Of a stretch of 64,000 nt of DNA, positions 8,891 through 19,100 are shown piece after piece. Each line of letters starts with the position of its first letter. Position 1 is the stretch's first letter. The notes under the pieces were generated by a model that did no database searches, was not told where the DNA came from, and worked only from the letters and a program-made list of their open reading frames with translations. The DNA comes from Roseateles depolymerans (GTDB lineage Bacteria; Pseudomonadota; Gammaproteobacteria; Burkholderiales; Burkholderiaceae_C). Where the stretch lies: contig QFOD01000008.1 of the NCBI GenBank assembly GCA_003241055.1, positions 62,001 to 126,000 on the forward strand. Direction: 5' to 3'. The position numbers and the translations under genes are program-made.

Positions 8891-9436
8891 TCAGTCCGGC
8901 GCGATCAGCTCGCGTTCGGTGAGGATGAGGGTGAGCGGGTGGTCATGGGTCTCGACCGCGATGCGGGTCTCGGCCGCCGACCAGGCGAGGCCGACCGTCG
9001 TGACGCCAGGATGCTGGGCCAGCCAACGGTCGAAATAGCCTCCACCATAGCCCAGACGGAAACCCTCGCGGGTGAAACCCACGCAGGGCACCAGCACGAC
9101 GTCCGGCACGGCCACGGCCCCCGCCGCGCTGGCGATGCCGCATTCGTCCACCAGCGTCGGCGGCGTGCCGTCCCAGCGGCGGTACTGCATGGCGGCCGGT
9201 TCACGGCGCGCAAATGGCAAGGCACGTGCAAACGGCAGGCTGCCTGGGTTAAATTCTCCGGACAGAGGCCAGTAGACCCCGAGCAGTTCCGGTTCCAGCT
9301 GAGCCAGCAGATCCCGCAACGGCCCGGTCAATGCCTGTTGCGCCGCCTCGAAGGCCGGCGTGGCGGCAAACGCGCGGCGCGCGGCGAGCAGTTCGCGGCG
9401 CAAGGCGGAACGGTCGGAGCTGGCTGGGGACGACAT
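8891..9436 (-). CDS. 5-formyltetrahydrofolate cyclo-ligase
   Basis: The 181-residue product is a 5-FCL/YgfA-family enzyme that converts 5-formyl-THF to 5,10-methenyl-THF using ATP. It has the N-terminal RSALRRELLAARRAF and the nucleotide/folate-binding motif FTREGFRLGYGGGYFDRWLA near the C-terminus (about 125-144). The start used is ATG at 9436 (MSSPASSDRSALRR); longer frames overlap the divergent transglycosylase gene. The start codons of the two divergent genes lie within about 10 bp of each other, so the two promoters must each lie inside the opposite coding region. In many proteobacteria this gene follows ssrS (6S RNA); I see no convincing 6S RNA here. Confidence 0.9.
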   Translation of the reverse strand: MSSPASSDRSALRRELLAARRAFAATPAFEAAQQALTGPLRDLLAQLEPELLGVYWPLSGEFNPGSLPFARALPFARREPAAMQYRRWDGTPPTLVDECGIASAAGAVAVPDVVLVPCVGFTREGFRLGYGGGYFDRWLAQHPGVTTVGLAWSAAETRIAVETHDHPLTLILTERELIAPD

Positions 9437-9446
9437 GGTGGCGGCA

Positions 9447-11453
9447 ATGAGTGGAATGACTGGGGTATTGGACCGTATCGGCCGGCGCGCGCTGGCCGGC
9501 TTGCTGGGGCTGGGCCTGGGTCTCGCGCTGGGCCTGCCGGCACGCGCGCAGGGTGCGCCGGAGTCCGAGCTGGTGGCGCAGGCCCGCGACGCCTGGGTCA
9601 AGCGCGATCGCAAGAAGCTCGCCGCGCTGGTGGACGCCGGCCGCAGCCAGGGTTATGCGCTGCAGCCCTGGGTCGAGTACTTCGACCTCAACGCCCGGCT
9701 CGGTACGGCCAGCCAGCCCGAGCTCGACGCCTTCTATGCCCGCTGGCCCGGCAGCTACGTGGAAGACCGGCTGCGCAACGACTGGCTGCTGGAGCTGGGC
9801 CACCGCCGCGACTGGGCCAACTTCCGCCGCGACCATGCCAACTTCCAGATGCGCGACGACCGCGAACTGGTCTGCTACGGCCTGCTGGCCGACCAGGCGG
9901 CCGGCAGCAAGATCAGCGCCGACGCCGCGCGCGCCGCCTGGCTGGCGCAGAAGGACGCCGACGAGGGCTGTGCGCTGCTGGCCAGCACCTTGTATGACGC
10001 CAAGGTCTTCAAGGCCGACACCGTCTGGGCCAAGGCCCGACTGGCCACCGAGCAGGGGCGGCCCAAGGCGGCCCGCCAGGCGGTCGCGCTGCTGGGCCCG
10101 GCGCTGGACAAGCGCCTGGCCGAGCTGCAGGACAACGCCGGCCGCTACCTCACCCGCCGCGCGCGCAGCAGCCCGCATGCCGAGGCCGAGCTGACGGCGC
10201 TGGCACTGGCCCGCGTGGCCGCCAACGACCCCGATCAGGCCGCCGACCTGCTGGCCGACAAATGGTCACGCCTGCCCGCCGAGGCCCAGGCCTGGCTGCT
10301 GGGCCAGGTCGCCAAGCAGAAGGCCTTCAAGCTGCAGCCGGATGCACCCGCCGCCTTCGAGCGTGCGTTCAAGCTGGCCGGTGATGCGCCGGTGTTCAGC
10401 GACGACACGCTGGCCTGGGCCGCCCGCGCCGCGCTGCGCACGCAGGACTGGGCCGCCGCCCAGCGCGCCATCGCCCGGCTGAGTGCGGCCGAGCAGCGCG
10501 AACCCGGCTGGACCTTCTGGCGCGCCCGCGCGCTGCAGGCCCAGGGCCAGGCCGCAGCCCAGCCGCTGCTGGCCGAGCTGGCCGCACAGCCGCTGAGCTT
10601 CTACGGTCGGCTGGCCGCCGAGGCGCTGAACCAGCCCACCCCGCTGCCGCCCACGCCCGCACCGCTGAGCCCCGTCGAACGCGGCGCGGCCAAGGCCAAC
10701 GCCGGCCTGCAGCGCGCGCTGCAGCTGATCGCGCTGGGCCTGCGCAGCGAGGGCGTGCGCGAATGGAACTTCTCTCTGCGCGGCATGCCCGACCGCGCGC
10801 TGCTCGCCGCCGCCCAGGAGGCCTGCGACCGCGAGGTCTGGGACCGCTGCATCAACACCAGCGAGCGCACCCGGACTGAGGTGGACATCGCGCAGCGCTA
10901 TCCCACGCCGCACCGCAACGAGCTGCTGGCCCAGGCCCGCGAGGTGGGGCTGGACGCCGCCTACGTGTACGCGCTGATCCGCCAGGAGTCGCGCTTCGTG
11001 CTGGATGCGCGCTCGCATGTGGGCGCCTCGGGCCTGATGCAGGTGATGCCCGCCACCGCGAAATGGACGGCCAAGAAGGTCGGCATGGACTACAGCCCCT
11101 CGCTGCTGCACGACCGCGACTTCAACCTGCGCATAGGCACGAACTACCTCAAGCTGGTGCTGGACCGCTTCGACGGCGCCCAGGCGCTGGCCGCCGCGGC
11201 CTACAACGCCGGCCCCACGCGTCCGGCGCGCTGGCGCGACGGCCCGGTGCTGGACGCCGCCATCTGGGCCGAGAACATCCCCTTCAACGAAACCCGCGAC
11301 TACGTGCGCAAGGTGCTGGTGGGCGGTGCGGTCTATGCCCAGGTGCTGGGCCTGCCCGCCACCCGGCTGCGCGAGCGCCTGGGCGCCACCATCGGTCCGG
11401 CCGCGCCGCGGGGCGACGACACGCCGCCGGCCGCCGGCAGCACGCTGCCCTGA
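9447..11453 (+). CDS. Soluble lytic murein transglycosylase (Slt family)
   Basis: The product, about 668 residues, cleaves peptidoglycan glycan strands in the periplasm to give 1,6-anhydromuropeptides. It has a signal peptide (RRALAGLLGLGLGLALGLPA), a long alpha-helical superhelical U-domain, and a C-terminal goose-lysozyme-like SLT domain. The catalytic Glu lies in YALIRQESRF (about residue 514), followed by ASGLMQVMPATAKW and AAYNAGPTRPARW. Three ATGs compete as start (9435, 9447, 9456); I took 9447 because it leaves a compact signal peptide. It is divergent from the cyclo-ligase gene. Confidence 0.9.
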   Translation: MSGMTGVLDRIGRRALAGLLGLGLGLALGLPARAQGAPESELVAQARDAWVKRDRKKLAALVDAGRSQGYALQPWVEYFDLNARLGTASQPELDAFYARWPGSYVEDRLRNDWLLELGHRRDWANFRRDHANFQMRDDRELVCYGLLADQAAGSKISADAARAAWLAQKDADEGCALLASTLYDAKVFKADTVWAKARLATEQGRPKAARQAVALLGPALDKRLAELQDNAGRYLTRRARSSPHAEAELTALALARVAANDPDQAADLLADKWSRLPAEAQAWLLGQVAKQKAFKLQPDAPAAFERAFKLAGDAPVFSDDTLAWAARAALRTQDWAAAQRAIARLSAAEQREPGWTFWRARALQAQGQAAAQPLLAELAAQPLSFYGRLAAEALNQPTPLPPTPAPLSPVERGAAKANAGLQRALQLIALGLRSEGVREWNFSLRGMPDRALLAAAQEACDREVWDRCINTSERTRTEVDIAQRYPTPHRNELLAQAREVGLDAAYVYALIRQESRFVLDARSHVGASGLMQVMPATAKWTAKKVGMDYSPSLLHDRDFNLRIGTNYLKLVLDRFDGAQALAAAAYNAGPTRPARWRDGPVLDAAIWAENIPFNETRDYVRKVLVGGAVYAQVLGLPATRLRERLGATIGPAAPRGDDTPPAAGSTLP

Positions 11454-11473
11454 CGGGGCGGCGCGACACGGGC

Positions 11474-12421
11474 ATGCAGGCCGTCCTCATCCTCGGCGGC
11501 ACGGGCTTCGTCGGCCGGGCCCTGTGCGAACAGCTGACCCGGCGGGTGCCCGGCCTGCGCCTCACCGTGCCCACCCGGCGGCTGCCGCATGCCCAGGGCG
11601 TGCAGTGCCTGCCCGGCGTGACCGTGCGTCAGGCCGACGTGTTCCGCGACCTGCCCGCGCTGCTGCCCGGCCACGATGCGGTGGTCAACCTCGTGGCCAT
11701 CCTGCAGGGCCGCGCCGCCGCCTTCGAGCGGGTGCATGTGGAGCTGCCGCGCCGCCTGGCCGCCGCCATGGCCACGGCCGGCGTGCGCCGGCTGGTGCAT
11801 GTGAGCGCGCTGGGCGTGAGCGCGCAGGCGCCGTCGCACTACCTGCGCAGCAAGGCGGCCGGCGAGGCCGTGCTGCAGCTGGCCACACAGACCACGGCGC
11901 TGGAGCTGACCGTGGCGCGCCCCTCGCTGGTGGTGGGCCCGGGGGACCGCAGCGTCAATCTGTTCGCGCACCTGCAGCGGCATTTCCCGCTGATGCCGCT
12001 GGCCGGCGCGACAGCGCTGATGCAGCCCGTGTGGGTGCAAGACCTGGCACAGGCCCTGGTGCAGATGCTGGTCCGCACGGATGCCGCGGGGCGCATTTAC
12101 GAGATTGCCGGCCCGCGCGTGCTGACGCTGGCCGAGCTGGTGCGCCTGGCCGGCCAGGTGGCGGGCTGCCCGCGCCCGGTGCTGCCGCTGCCCGGCCCCA
12201 TCGCCGCACTGCAGGCGCTGGCCATGGAATGCCTGCCGGGAGAGCCGCTGCTGTCGCGCGACAACCTGGCCTCGCTGCGCATCCCCAACGTGGCCAGCGG
12301 CCAGCTGCCCGGCCTGGCCGAGCTGGGCCTCAGCCCCACGCCGCTGGAGGCGGTGCTGCCGCAGTACCTCGCGCCCGGCAGCGGCCCGGCGCGGCTGGAC
12401 GCCTGGCGCGCCGGGCACTGA
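11474..12421 (+). CDS. Complex I NDUFA9-like NAD(P)-binding protein (atypical SDR)
   Basis: The 315-residue product begins with a Rossmann dinucleotide motif (AVLILGGTGFVGRALCEQLT). It continues as an atypical short-chain dehydrogenase of the NDUFA9/NmrA-like type, with VVNLVAILQGR, RRLVHVSALGVSA and SHYLRSKAAGEAVL. The classical YxxxK is present as YLRSK. Homologues in betaproteobacteria are annotated as NAD-dependent epimerases or complex I-associated proteins; the real substrate is unknown. It starts 20 bp after the transglycosylase stop and is likely co-transcribed with it. Confidence 0.8.
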   Translation: MQAVLILGGTGFVGRALCEQLTRRVPGLRLTVPTRRLPHAQGVQCLPGVTVRQADVFRDLPALLPGHDAVVNLVAILQGRAAAFERVHVELPRRLAAAMATAGVRRLVHVSALGVSAQAPSHYLRSKAAGEAVLQLATQTTALELTVARPSLVVGPGDRSVNLFAHLQRHFPLMPLAGATALMQPVWVQDLAQALVQMLVRTDAAGRIYEIAGPRVLTLAELVRLAGQVAGCPRPVLPLPGPIAALQALAMECLPGEPLLSRDNLASLRIPNVASGQLPGLAELGLSPTPLEAVLPQYLAPGSGPARLDAWRAGH

Positions 12422-12446
12422 GCCCCTTCACCGCACCCGCGCGCAT

Positions 12447-12463
12447 CAATCCCTTGCGGATTG
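12447..12463. promoter_or_regulatory. Small inverted repeat upstream of GST gene
   Basis: CAATCC-N5-GGATTG forms a 6-bp inverted repeat about 70 bp upstream of the GST start, inside a 109-bp gap. It may be an operator or be incidental. Confidence 0.25.
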
Positions 12464-12530
12464 CTCAACCCGCGGCCGGGCGCGGCTGCGTAAGCTGCGG
12501 CCCATCCCTTCCACCACCCGCAGGCACGCC

Positions 12531-13211
12531 ATGAAGCTCTACATCGGCAACAAGAACTACTCCTCCTGGTCCATGCGCAGTGGCGTGCTGCTGGCAGCCT
12601 TCGACCTCCCCTTCGACGAGGTGCTGCTGCCCTTCGACTTCAGCCCCGGCTCGGCCTGGCATCGCCAGATTGCCCAGGTCAGCCCCACGCGCTGCGTGCC
12701 GGTGCTGGTGGAGGACGACGGCTTCACCGTGTGGGACACGCTGGCGATTGCCGAATACCTGGCCGACCGCCACCCCGAGCACGCCATCTGGCCGCGCGAC
12801 GCCCGCCAGCGCGCGCACGCGCGCAGTCTGTGCGCCGAGATGCACGCGGGATTCCGCCAACTGCGCAACGCCTGCCCGATGAACTGCGAGGCCTTCTTCC
12901 CCGACATCGGTGCGCGCCTGTGGGCCGAGGACGCCGCGCTGCGCGCCGACGTCACCCGGCTGGACGCGGCCTGGAGCGAGGCGCTGGCCGCCAGCGGCGG
13001 GCCCTATCTGTTCGGCGGCTTCGGTGCGGTGGACGCCTATTTCGCGCCGGTGGCCGTGCGGCTGAGCCGCTTCAGCCTGCCCGTGTCCGAGCGCGCCGCC
13101 GCCTACCGCGACGCGCTGCTGGCCCATCCGGCGGTGGCCGCCTGGGTGGCGGCCGGGCTGCAGGAACAGCAGTTTGTGCCGGAGGACGAGCCCTACCGCC
13201 GCAGCCGCTGA
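12531..13211 (+). CDS. Glutathione S-transferase family protein
   Basis: The 226-residue product has a thioredoxin-fold N-terminal domain beginning [18 protein letters not shown], where the SSW segment holds the likely catalytic Ser. The cis-Pro of the glutathione site lies in [12 protein letters not shown], and [15 protein letters not shown] gives the glutamyl-binding Asp/Thr region. The all-helical C-terminal domain runs from about 90 to 215. Cytosolic GSTs of this kind conjugate glutathione or isomerise substrates; the specific reaction is not evident. It converges on fdxA with a 22-bp gap. Confidence 0.88.
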   Translation: MKLYIGNKNYSSWSMRSGVLLAAFDLPFDEVLLPFDFSPGSAWHRQIAQVSPTRCVPVLVEDDGFTVWDTLAIAEYLADRHPEHAIWPRDARQRAHARSLCAEMHAGFRQLRNACPMNCEAFFPDIGARLWAEDAALRADVTRLDAAWSEALAASGGPYLFGGFGAVDAYFAPVAVRLSRFSLPVSERAAAYRDALLAHPAVAAWVAAGLQEQQFVPEDEPYRRSR

Positions 13212-13233
13212 ACGGCGGGCGGCCGCGCCGGGC

Positions 13234-13572
13234 TCAGGCCCAGTCGCGCCGCAGGTGGGCGAGCTTGCCGGCCGCGCCGGCCCACTGCTCGGCATCGGCG
13301 AGCGGCTTCTGCACCGCGCGTATCGGCCGCCAGCCCGGCGCCCGCGCCAGCTCGGCGTTGAGCGCCACGAAATGCGCCTGCCCGGGCGCAATCTCGGCGG
13401 CGTTGACGATGGCGTCCACCGGGCATTCGGGCACGCAGACCGAACAGTCGATGCAGCCGTCCGGGTCGATCACCAGGAAGTTGGGGCCCTCGACGAAGCA
13501 CTCCATCGGGCAGACCGCAACGCAGTCGGTGTACTTGCAGCGTATGCAGGCTTCGGTGACGACAAAGGGCAT
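13234..13572 (-). CDS. fdxA: Ferredoxin FdxA, 7Fe-8S type
   Basis: The 112-residue product begins [20 protein letters not shown]. Its first cluster region has Cys at about positions 9, 12, 17 and 21. The second motif is [16 protein letters not shown], a canonical [4Fe-4S] CxxCxxCxxxC. This arrangement plus the long C-terminal extension is that of Azotobacter-type 7Fe ferredoxins, low-potential electron carriers in the cytoplasm. ATG at 13572 is chosen because it gives the family N-terminus exactly; the longer frame overlaps the divergent cca gene region. Confidence 0.93.
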   Translation of the reverse strand: MPFVVTEACIRCKYTDCVAVCPMECFVEGPNFLVIDPDGCIDCSVCVPECPVDAIVNAAEIAPGQAHFVALNAELARAPGWRPIRAVQKPLADAEQWAGAAGKLAHLRRDWA

Positions 13573-13672
13573 GGGGCGAACGACAGCTGGAACGCGGCCA
13601 TTGTCCGCATGCCGCCCGCGCGGCGTCGAAGCCGCGTCGAATGCCCGAGCGGTGCGCCGCACAATGCCGCCC

Positions 13673-14920
13673 ATGGCTTCTGCGTTCCAAACCTATCTCG
13701 TCGGCGGTGCCGTGCGCGACCGCCTGCTGGGCCTGCCGGTGCAGGACCGCGACTGGGTGGTGGTGGGCGCCGCGCCGGCCGAGCTGCTGGCGGCCGGCTA
13801 CCAGCCGGTGGGTAAGGACTTCCCGGTCTTCCTGCACCCGCGCACGCATGAGGAGGTAGCCCTGGCCCGCACCGAGCGCAAGACCGCGGCCGGCTATCAC
13901 GGCTTCGCCTTCCACGCCGCGCCGGACGTGACGCTGGAGCAAGACCTGGCACGCCGCGACCTCACCATCAACGCGATGGCCGAGGCAGGCGACGGCACGG
14001 TCATCGACCCCTACGGCGGCCAGGCCGACCTCGCGGCCCGGGTGCTGCGCCATGTGTCGCCCGCATTCGCGGAAGACCCGGTGCGCATCCTGCGGCTGGC
14101 GCGCTTCGCCGCGCGCTTTGCCGACTTCACGGTCGCGCCCGAGACCGTCGCGCTGATGCGCGAGATGGTGGCGGCCGGCGAGGTGGACGCGCTGGTGGCC
14201 GAGCGCGTGTGGCAGGAGCTGTCGCGCGGCCTGATGGAGCGCCAGCCCTCGCGCATGTTCCAGGTCTTGCGCGAGGCCGGGGCGCTGCGCGTGCTGCTGC
14301 CCGAGGTGGAGGCCCTGTTCGGCGTGCCGCAACCCGAGCTTCACCACCCGGAAATCGACACCGGCCTGCACCTGATGATGGTGTTGGACCAATGCGCCGC
14401 CAGCGGCGCACCGCTGACGGTGCGCTACGCCTGCCTGTGCCACGACCTGGGCAAGGGCACGACGCGGCGCGAGGAATGGCCGCGCCACATCGCGCACGAG
14501 ACGCGCAGCGAGAAACTGGCCCGCCAGGTCAGCGCCCGCTGGAAGGTGCCCACCGACTGCCGCGAGCTGGCCGAGCTGGTGGCGCGCGAGCACACCCATG
14601 TGCACCAGAGCAGCGGCTTCGGCCCCGAGGCGCGGCTGCGCCTGCTGGAGCGCTGCGATGCCTGGCGCCGGCCCGAGCGCTTTGCCGAGGCGCTGTGGGC
14701 CTGCGAATGCGACGCCCGCGGCCGGCTGGCTTTCGAGGCGCGCGACTACCCGCAGCGCGCGCGCCTGCTGGCCGACCTGGCGGCCACCCAGGCGGTGGAC
14801 CTGGCCGCGGTCAGCGCAGCCGCGATCGCACGCGGCGCGAAGGGGCCGGAGATCGGCCGCGCAGTGGCCCACGCCCGCCTGGGGGCTTTGTCTTCTGGCA
14901 CGGGCGAGATCAAACCCTGA
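13673..14920 (+). CDS. cca: Multifunctional CCA-adding tRNA nucleotidyltransferase / HD phosphohydrolase
   Basis: The 415-residue product adds or repairs the 3' CCA of tRNA. It has the class-II nucleotidyltransferase motifs [12 protein letters not shown] (about 8-19), [12 protein letters not shown] (about 92-103) and [16 protein letters not shown]. The C-terminal HD domain has the metal motif CHDLGKG (about 258-264), which gives phosphatase/phosphodiesterase activity in the long proteobacterial form. ATG 13673 ([12 protein letters not shown]) is chosen, with ATG 13664 possible. The RND operon begins 55 bp downstream. Confidence 0.93.
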   Translation: MASAFQTYLVGGAVRDRLLGLPVQDRDWVVVGAAPAELLAAGYQPVGKDFPVFLHPRTHEEVALARTERKTAAGYHGFAFHAAPDVTLEQDLARRDLTINAMAEAGDGTVIDPYGGQADLAARVLRHVSPAFAEDPVRILRLARFAARFADFTVAPETVALMREMVAAGEVDALVAERVWQELSRGLMERQPSRMFQVLREAGALRVLLPEVEALFGVPQPELHHPEIDTGLHLMMVLDQCAASGAPLTVRYACLCHDLGKGTTRREEWPRHIAHETRSEKLARQVSARWKVPTDCRELAELVAREHTHVHQSSGFGPEARLRLLERCDAWRRPERFAEALWACECDARGRLAFEARDYPQRARLLADLAATQAVDLAAVSAAAIARGAKGPEIGRAVAHARLGALSSGTGEIKP

Positions 14921-14975
14921 TCGCTACAGTCCGCTGCTTTTGCCGGCCAGGGCCGGAGCAGTACGAAGGACCAGC

Positions 14976-16175
14976 ATGACAGCGGCACGGTATGGAATGA
15001 CGCGCGGCTCGGCTCTGACGCTCGCGTTGGGGGTGGGGTTGGGAATTGGCCTGAGCGGATGCGGCCAGAGCAACAGCGCAGCACCGACCGCCCCGCCGCC
15101 GCCCGAGGTGGGCGTGGTCAGCGCGGCCCTGGGGCGCGCCGATCTGACGACCGAACTGCCCGGCCGCCTGGAGGCCTTCCGCACGGCCCAGGTGCGTGCC
15201 CGCGTGCCCGGTATCCTGCTCAAGCGCCAGTTCACCGAGGGCACGGACGTGAAGGCCGGCCAGTCGCTGTTCGAGATCGATGCGGCCCCCTACCGCGCCG
15301 CGCTGGCCAGCGCCCAGGCGCAGCTGGCCCGTGCCGAGGCCAACCTGGTGCAGGCGCAGGCGCTGGCCGAGCGCTACGCGCCGCTGGCCAAGACCCAGGC
15401 GGTCAGCCAGCAGGAGGCCACCAACGCACAGGCCGGCTTCCAGCAGGCCCGCGCCGACGTGGCCGCCGGCAAGGCGGCGGTGCAGACCGCGCAGATCAAT
15501 CTCGGCTACGCCGCCGTCACCTCCCCCATCGCCGGCCGCATCGGCCGCGCGCTGGTGACCGAGGGCGCGCTCGTGGGCCAGGGCGAGGCCACGCCGCTGG
15601 CGCTGGTGCAGCAGGTCGACAAGCTTTACGTGAACTTCACACAGCCGGTGGCCGACGTGATGAAGCTGCGCCAGGCCCTGGCCCAGGGGCGGCTGCAACG
15701 CGCCCCGGGCAAGGAGGCCGCGCAGGTGCAGGTGCTGCTGGAAGACGGCAGCGTGTTCGCACAGACCGGCCGGCTGCTGTTCTCCGACCTGAGCGTGGAC
15801 CCGAGCTCCGGCCAGGTCACGCTGCGCGCCGAGCTGCCCAACCCGCAGGGCACGCTGCTGCCGGGCCTGTACGTGCGGGTGCGCCTGCCGCAGGCCGAGA
15901 CGGCCAGCGCCATCTGGCTGCCGCCGCAGGCCGTGGCCCACAGCGCCCAGGGCGACAGCGTGCTGGTGGTGGGTGAGGACGGCACGGTGTCCTCCCGCCC
16001 GGTGACGCTGGGCCCCAATGTGCGCACCGACAGCGCGCTGGTGCTGTCCGGCCTGAAGCCGGGCGAGCGCGTCATCGTCGAAGGCCTGCAACGCACCCGC
16101 CCGGGCGGCAAGGTGCGGCCGGTGGCCTGGTCGGCCGCGCCCGCCTCGGCGCCGGCGTCGGCGGCCTCGAAGTAA
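14976..16175 (+). CDS. RND efflux periplasmic adaptor (membrane fusion protein, AcrA/MexA type)
   Basis: The 399-residue product is the periplasmic adaptor of a tripartite RND pump. It has a lipoprotein-type signal peptide ending in GIGLSGC (Cys about residue 29). The lipoyl half-motif EAFRTAQVRARVPGILLKRQ lies at about 63-82. A coiled-coil hairpin follows, about 95-165, rich in Ala, Gln and Leu, and the second lipoyl/beta-barrel part holds AAVTSPIAGRIGRALVTEGA. A good ribosome-binding site (GAAGGA) precedes ATG 14976. The permease follows after 9 bp and the outer-membrane channel overlaps the permease. No local TetR/MarR regulator is visible. Confidence 0.93.
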   Translation: MTAARYGMTRGSALTLALGVGLGIGLSGCGQSNSAAPTAPPPPEVGVVSAALGRADLTTELPGRLEAFRTAQVRARVPGILLKRQFTEGTDVKAGQSLFEIDAAPYRAALASAQAQLARAEANLVQAQALAERYAPLAKTQAVSQQEATNAQAGFQQARADVAAGKAAVQTAQINLGYAAVTSPIAGRIGRALVTEGALVGQGEATPLALVQQVDKLYVNFTQPVADVMKLRQALAQGRLQRAPGKEAAQVQVLLEDGSVFAQTGRLLFSDLSVDPSSGQVTLRAELPNPQGTLLPGLYVRVRLPQAETASAIWLPPQAVAHSAQGDSVLVVGEDGTVSSRPVTLGPNVRTDSALVLSGLKPGERVIVEGLQRTRPGGKVRPVAWSAAPASAPASAASK

Positions 16176-16184
16176 GGGCGGACC

Positions 16185-19100
16185 ATGGCGCAGTTCTTCA
16201 TCAACCGACCCATCTTCGCGTGGGTGATCGCGCTGTTCATCACCGTCATCGGTGGTGTGGCCGTCACCCAGCTGCCGATCGCGCAATACCCGCCGGTGGC
16301 CCCGCCGGCCATCGTGCTGTCGGTCACCTATCCCGGTGCCTCCGCGCAGACGCTGGAGGACTCGGTCATCAGCGTCATCGAACGCGAGATGAACGGCTCC
16401 ACCGGCCTGATCTACATGGAGGCGGCCGCCCAGTCGGACGGCACCGGCTCCATCACGCTGAGCTACGACCCGTCCACCAACCCCGACCTGGCCCAGGTGG
16501 ACGTGCAGAACCGGCTGGCCCGCGCCCAGCCGCGGCTGCCGCAGGCTGTGATCCAGCAGGGCGTGCGGGTGGACAAGTCCAACCCGAACTTCCTGCTGTT
16601 CATCATGATGTCCAGCACCAACCCGGACCTGGACCCGATCGCGCTGGGTGACTACGTCGCCCGCAACGTGCTGCCGGAAATCCAGCGCGTGCCGGGTGTC
16701 GGCCAGGCGCTGCAGTTCGGCACCGAGCGCGCGATGCGCATCTGGCTGGACCCGGCCAAGCTGGTGGGCTACAAGCTCGCGCCGGCCGATGTGAACGCGG
16801 CCATCCAGGCCCAGAACGCCCAGGTCAGCGCCGGCTCCATCGGCGACCTGCCCAACGTGCCCGGCCAGCAGGTGGCCGCCACGGTGGTGGTGCGCGGCCA
16901 GCTGGCCAGCGTCGAGCAGTTCGGCAACATCGTGCTGCGCGCCAACCCCGACGGCTCCAGCGTCAAGCTCAAGGACGTCGCCCGACTGGAACTGGGCGCC
17001 GACAGCTACAGCACCCGCCAGGCCCGCCTGAACGGCGTGCCCTCCACCGGCATCGGCGTGCAGCTGGCGCCGGCGGCCAACGCGCTGGAAACCGCCAAGC
17101 TGGTCAAGGCCCGCCTGAAGGCGCTGGCCCCATACTACCCGGCCGGCGTGAAGGCCAACATTCCCTACGACAGCTCGCTGTTCATCGACATCTCGATCTC
17201 GCAGGTGATCGAGACTCTGGTCGAGGCCGTGGTGCTGGTGTTCCTGGTGATGTTCCTGTTCCTGCAGAACATCCGCTACACGCTGATCCCGACGCTGGTG
17301 GTGCCCGTGGCGCTGCTGGGCAGCTTCGCGACGCTGCTGGCGCTGGGCTTCTCGATCAACGTGCTGACCATGTTCGGCATGGTGCTGGTGATCGGCATCG
17401 TGGTGGACGACGCCATCGTCGTGGTGGAGAACGTCGAGCGCGTGATGAGCGAGGAGGGGCTGTCGCCGCTCAAGGCCACGCGCAAGGCCATGGGCCAGAT
17501 CTCCAGCGCCATCATCGGTGTGACCGTGGTGCTGATCTCGGTGTTCGTGCCGCTGGCCTTCTTCAGCGGCGCCATCGGCAACATCTACCGCCAGTTCTCG
17601 GCGGTGATGGTCAGCTCGATCGGCTTCTCCGCCTTCCTGGCGCTGTCGCTGACGCCGGCGCTGTGCGCCACGCTGCTCAAGCCGGTGGAAGCCGGCCACC
17701 ACCTGGAAAAGCGCGGCTTCTTCGGCGCATTCAACCGCGGCTTCACCCGCCTGGCCAAGGGCTACGAGAGCTGGGTCACGCGACTGCTCAAGCGCATGCT
17801 GCGGGCAGCCGTGGTCTACGGCACGGTGATCGCCGTCGCGGTGCTGATGTTCCAGAAGCTGCCCACCGCCTTCGTGCCCAATGAAGACCAGGGCAACATC
17901 CTCGTCAACGTGCAGCTGCCGCCGGGTGCGACCCAGCCGCGCACGCTGGCCGTGATGCAGCAGGTCGAGGACTACATGCTCAAGCAGCCCGAAGTGGAGA
18001 GCATGGTCAGCGTGCTGAACTTCAGCTTCGCGGGCTCCGGCCAGAACGCGGCACTGGGCTTCGTGACGCTCAAGCCCTGGGAGGAGCGCCACGGCGCCGA
18101 GCATTCGGCGCAGGGCCTGGTCGGCCGGGCCTTCCCGGCGCTGGCCAAGATCCGCGACGCCACCATCTTCCCGACCAGCCCGCCGCCCATCCGCGACCTG
18201 GGGCGCGCCAACGGCTTCGCGTTCCGCCTGCAGGACCGCGGCGGCCACACGCACGAGGAACTGGTGGCCGCGCGCAACCAGCTGCTCGCGCTGGCGGCCA
18301 AGAGCCCGCTGCTGACCGCGATGCGCCTGGACGGCCTGGAAGACGCCACCCAGCTGCAGCTCGACATCGACCGCGACCGCGCGATGGCGCTGGGCGTGCC
18401 CATCAGCGCCATCAACTCGGTGCTGAACACCTCGCTGGGCTCGACCTATGTGAACGACTTCCCCAACGCCGGCCGCATGCAGCGCGTCATCGTGCAGGCC
18501 GACGCGAAGGACCGCATGCAGCCCGAGGACCTGCTCAAGCTCAATGTGCTGAACAACGCCGGCCAGCCGGTGCCGCTGGCCTCCTTCGTCAGCAGCCACT
18601 GGATCTACGGCCCGGTGCAGACGGTGCGCTACAACGGCTACCCGGCGATGCGCATCGCCGGCGAACCGGCCAAGGGCGTGTCCACCGGCGCGGCCATCGC
18701 CGAGATGGAGCGCCTGGCCGGCCAGCTGCCGGCCGGCTTCGGCTTCGAATGGACCGGCCAGTCCCGCGAGGAAAAGCTGTCGGGCTCCACAGCGATGATC
18801 CTGTTCGGCTTCTCGCTGCTGGCCGTGTTCCTGTGCCTGGCCGCGTTGTACGAGAGCTGGAGCATCCCGCTGTCCGTGCTGCTCGTGGTGCCGCTGGGCA
18901 TCCTGGGCGTGGTGCTGGGCGCCAGCTTCCGCGGCCTGGAGAACGACGTCTACTTCAAGGTGGGCATGATCACCATCATCGGCCTGTCGGCCAAGAACGC
19001 GGTGCTGATCATCGAGTTCGCCAAGGACCTGCACGCCCAGGGCCGCGGCCTGGTGGAGTCGGTCATCGAGGCCGCGCACCTGCGCTTCCGCCCCATCCTG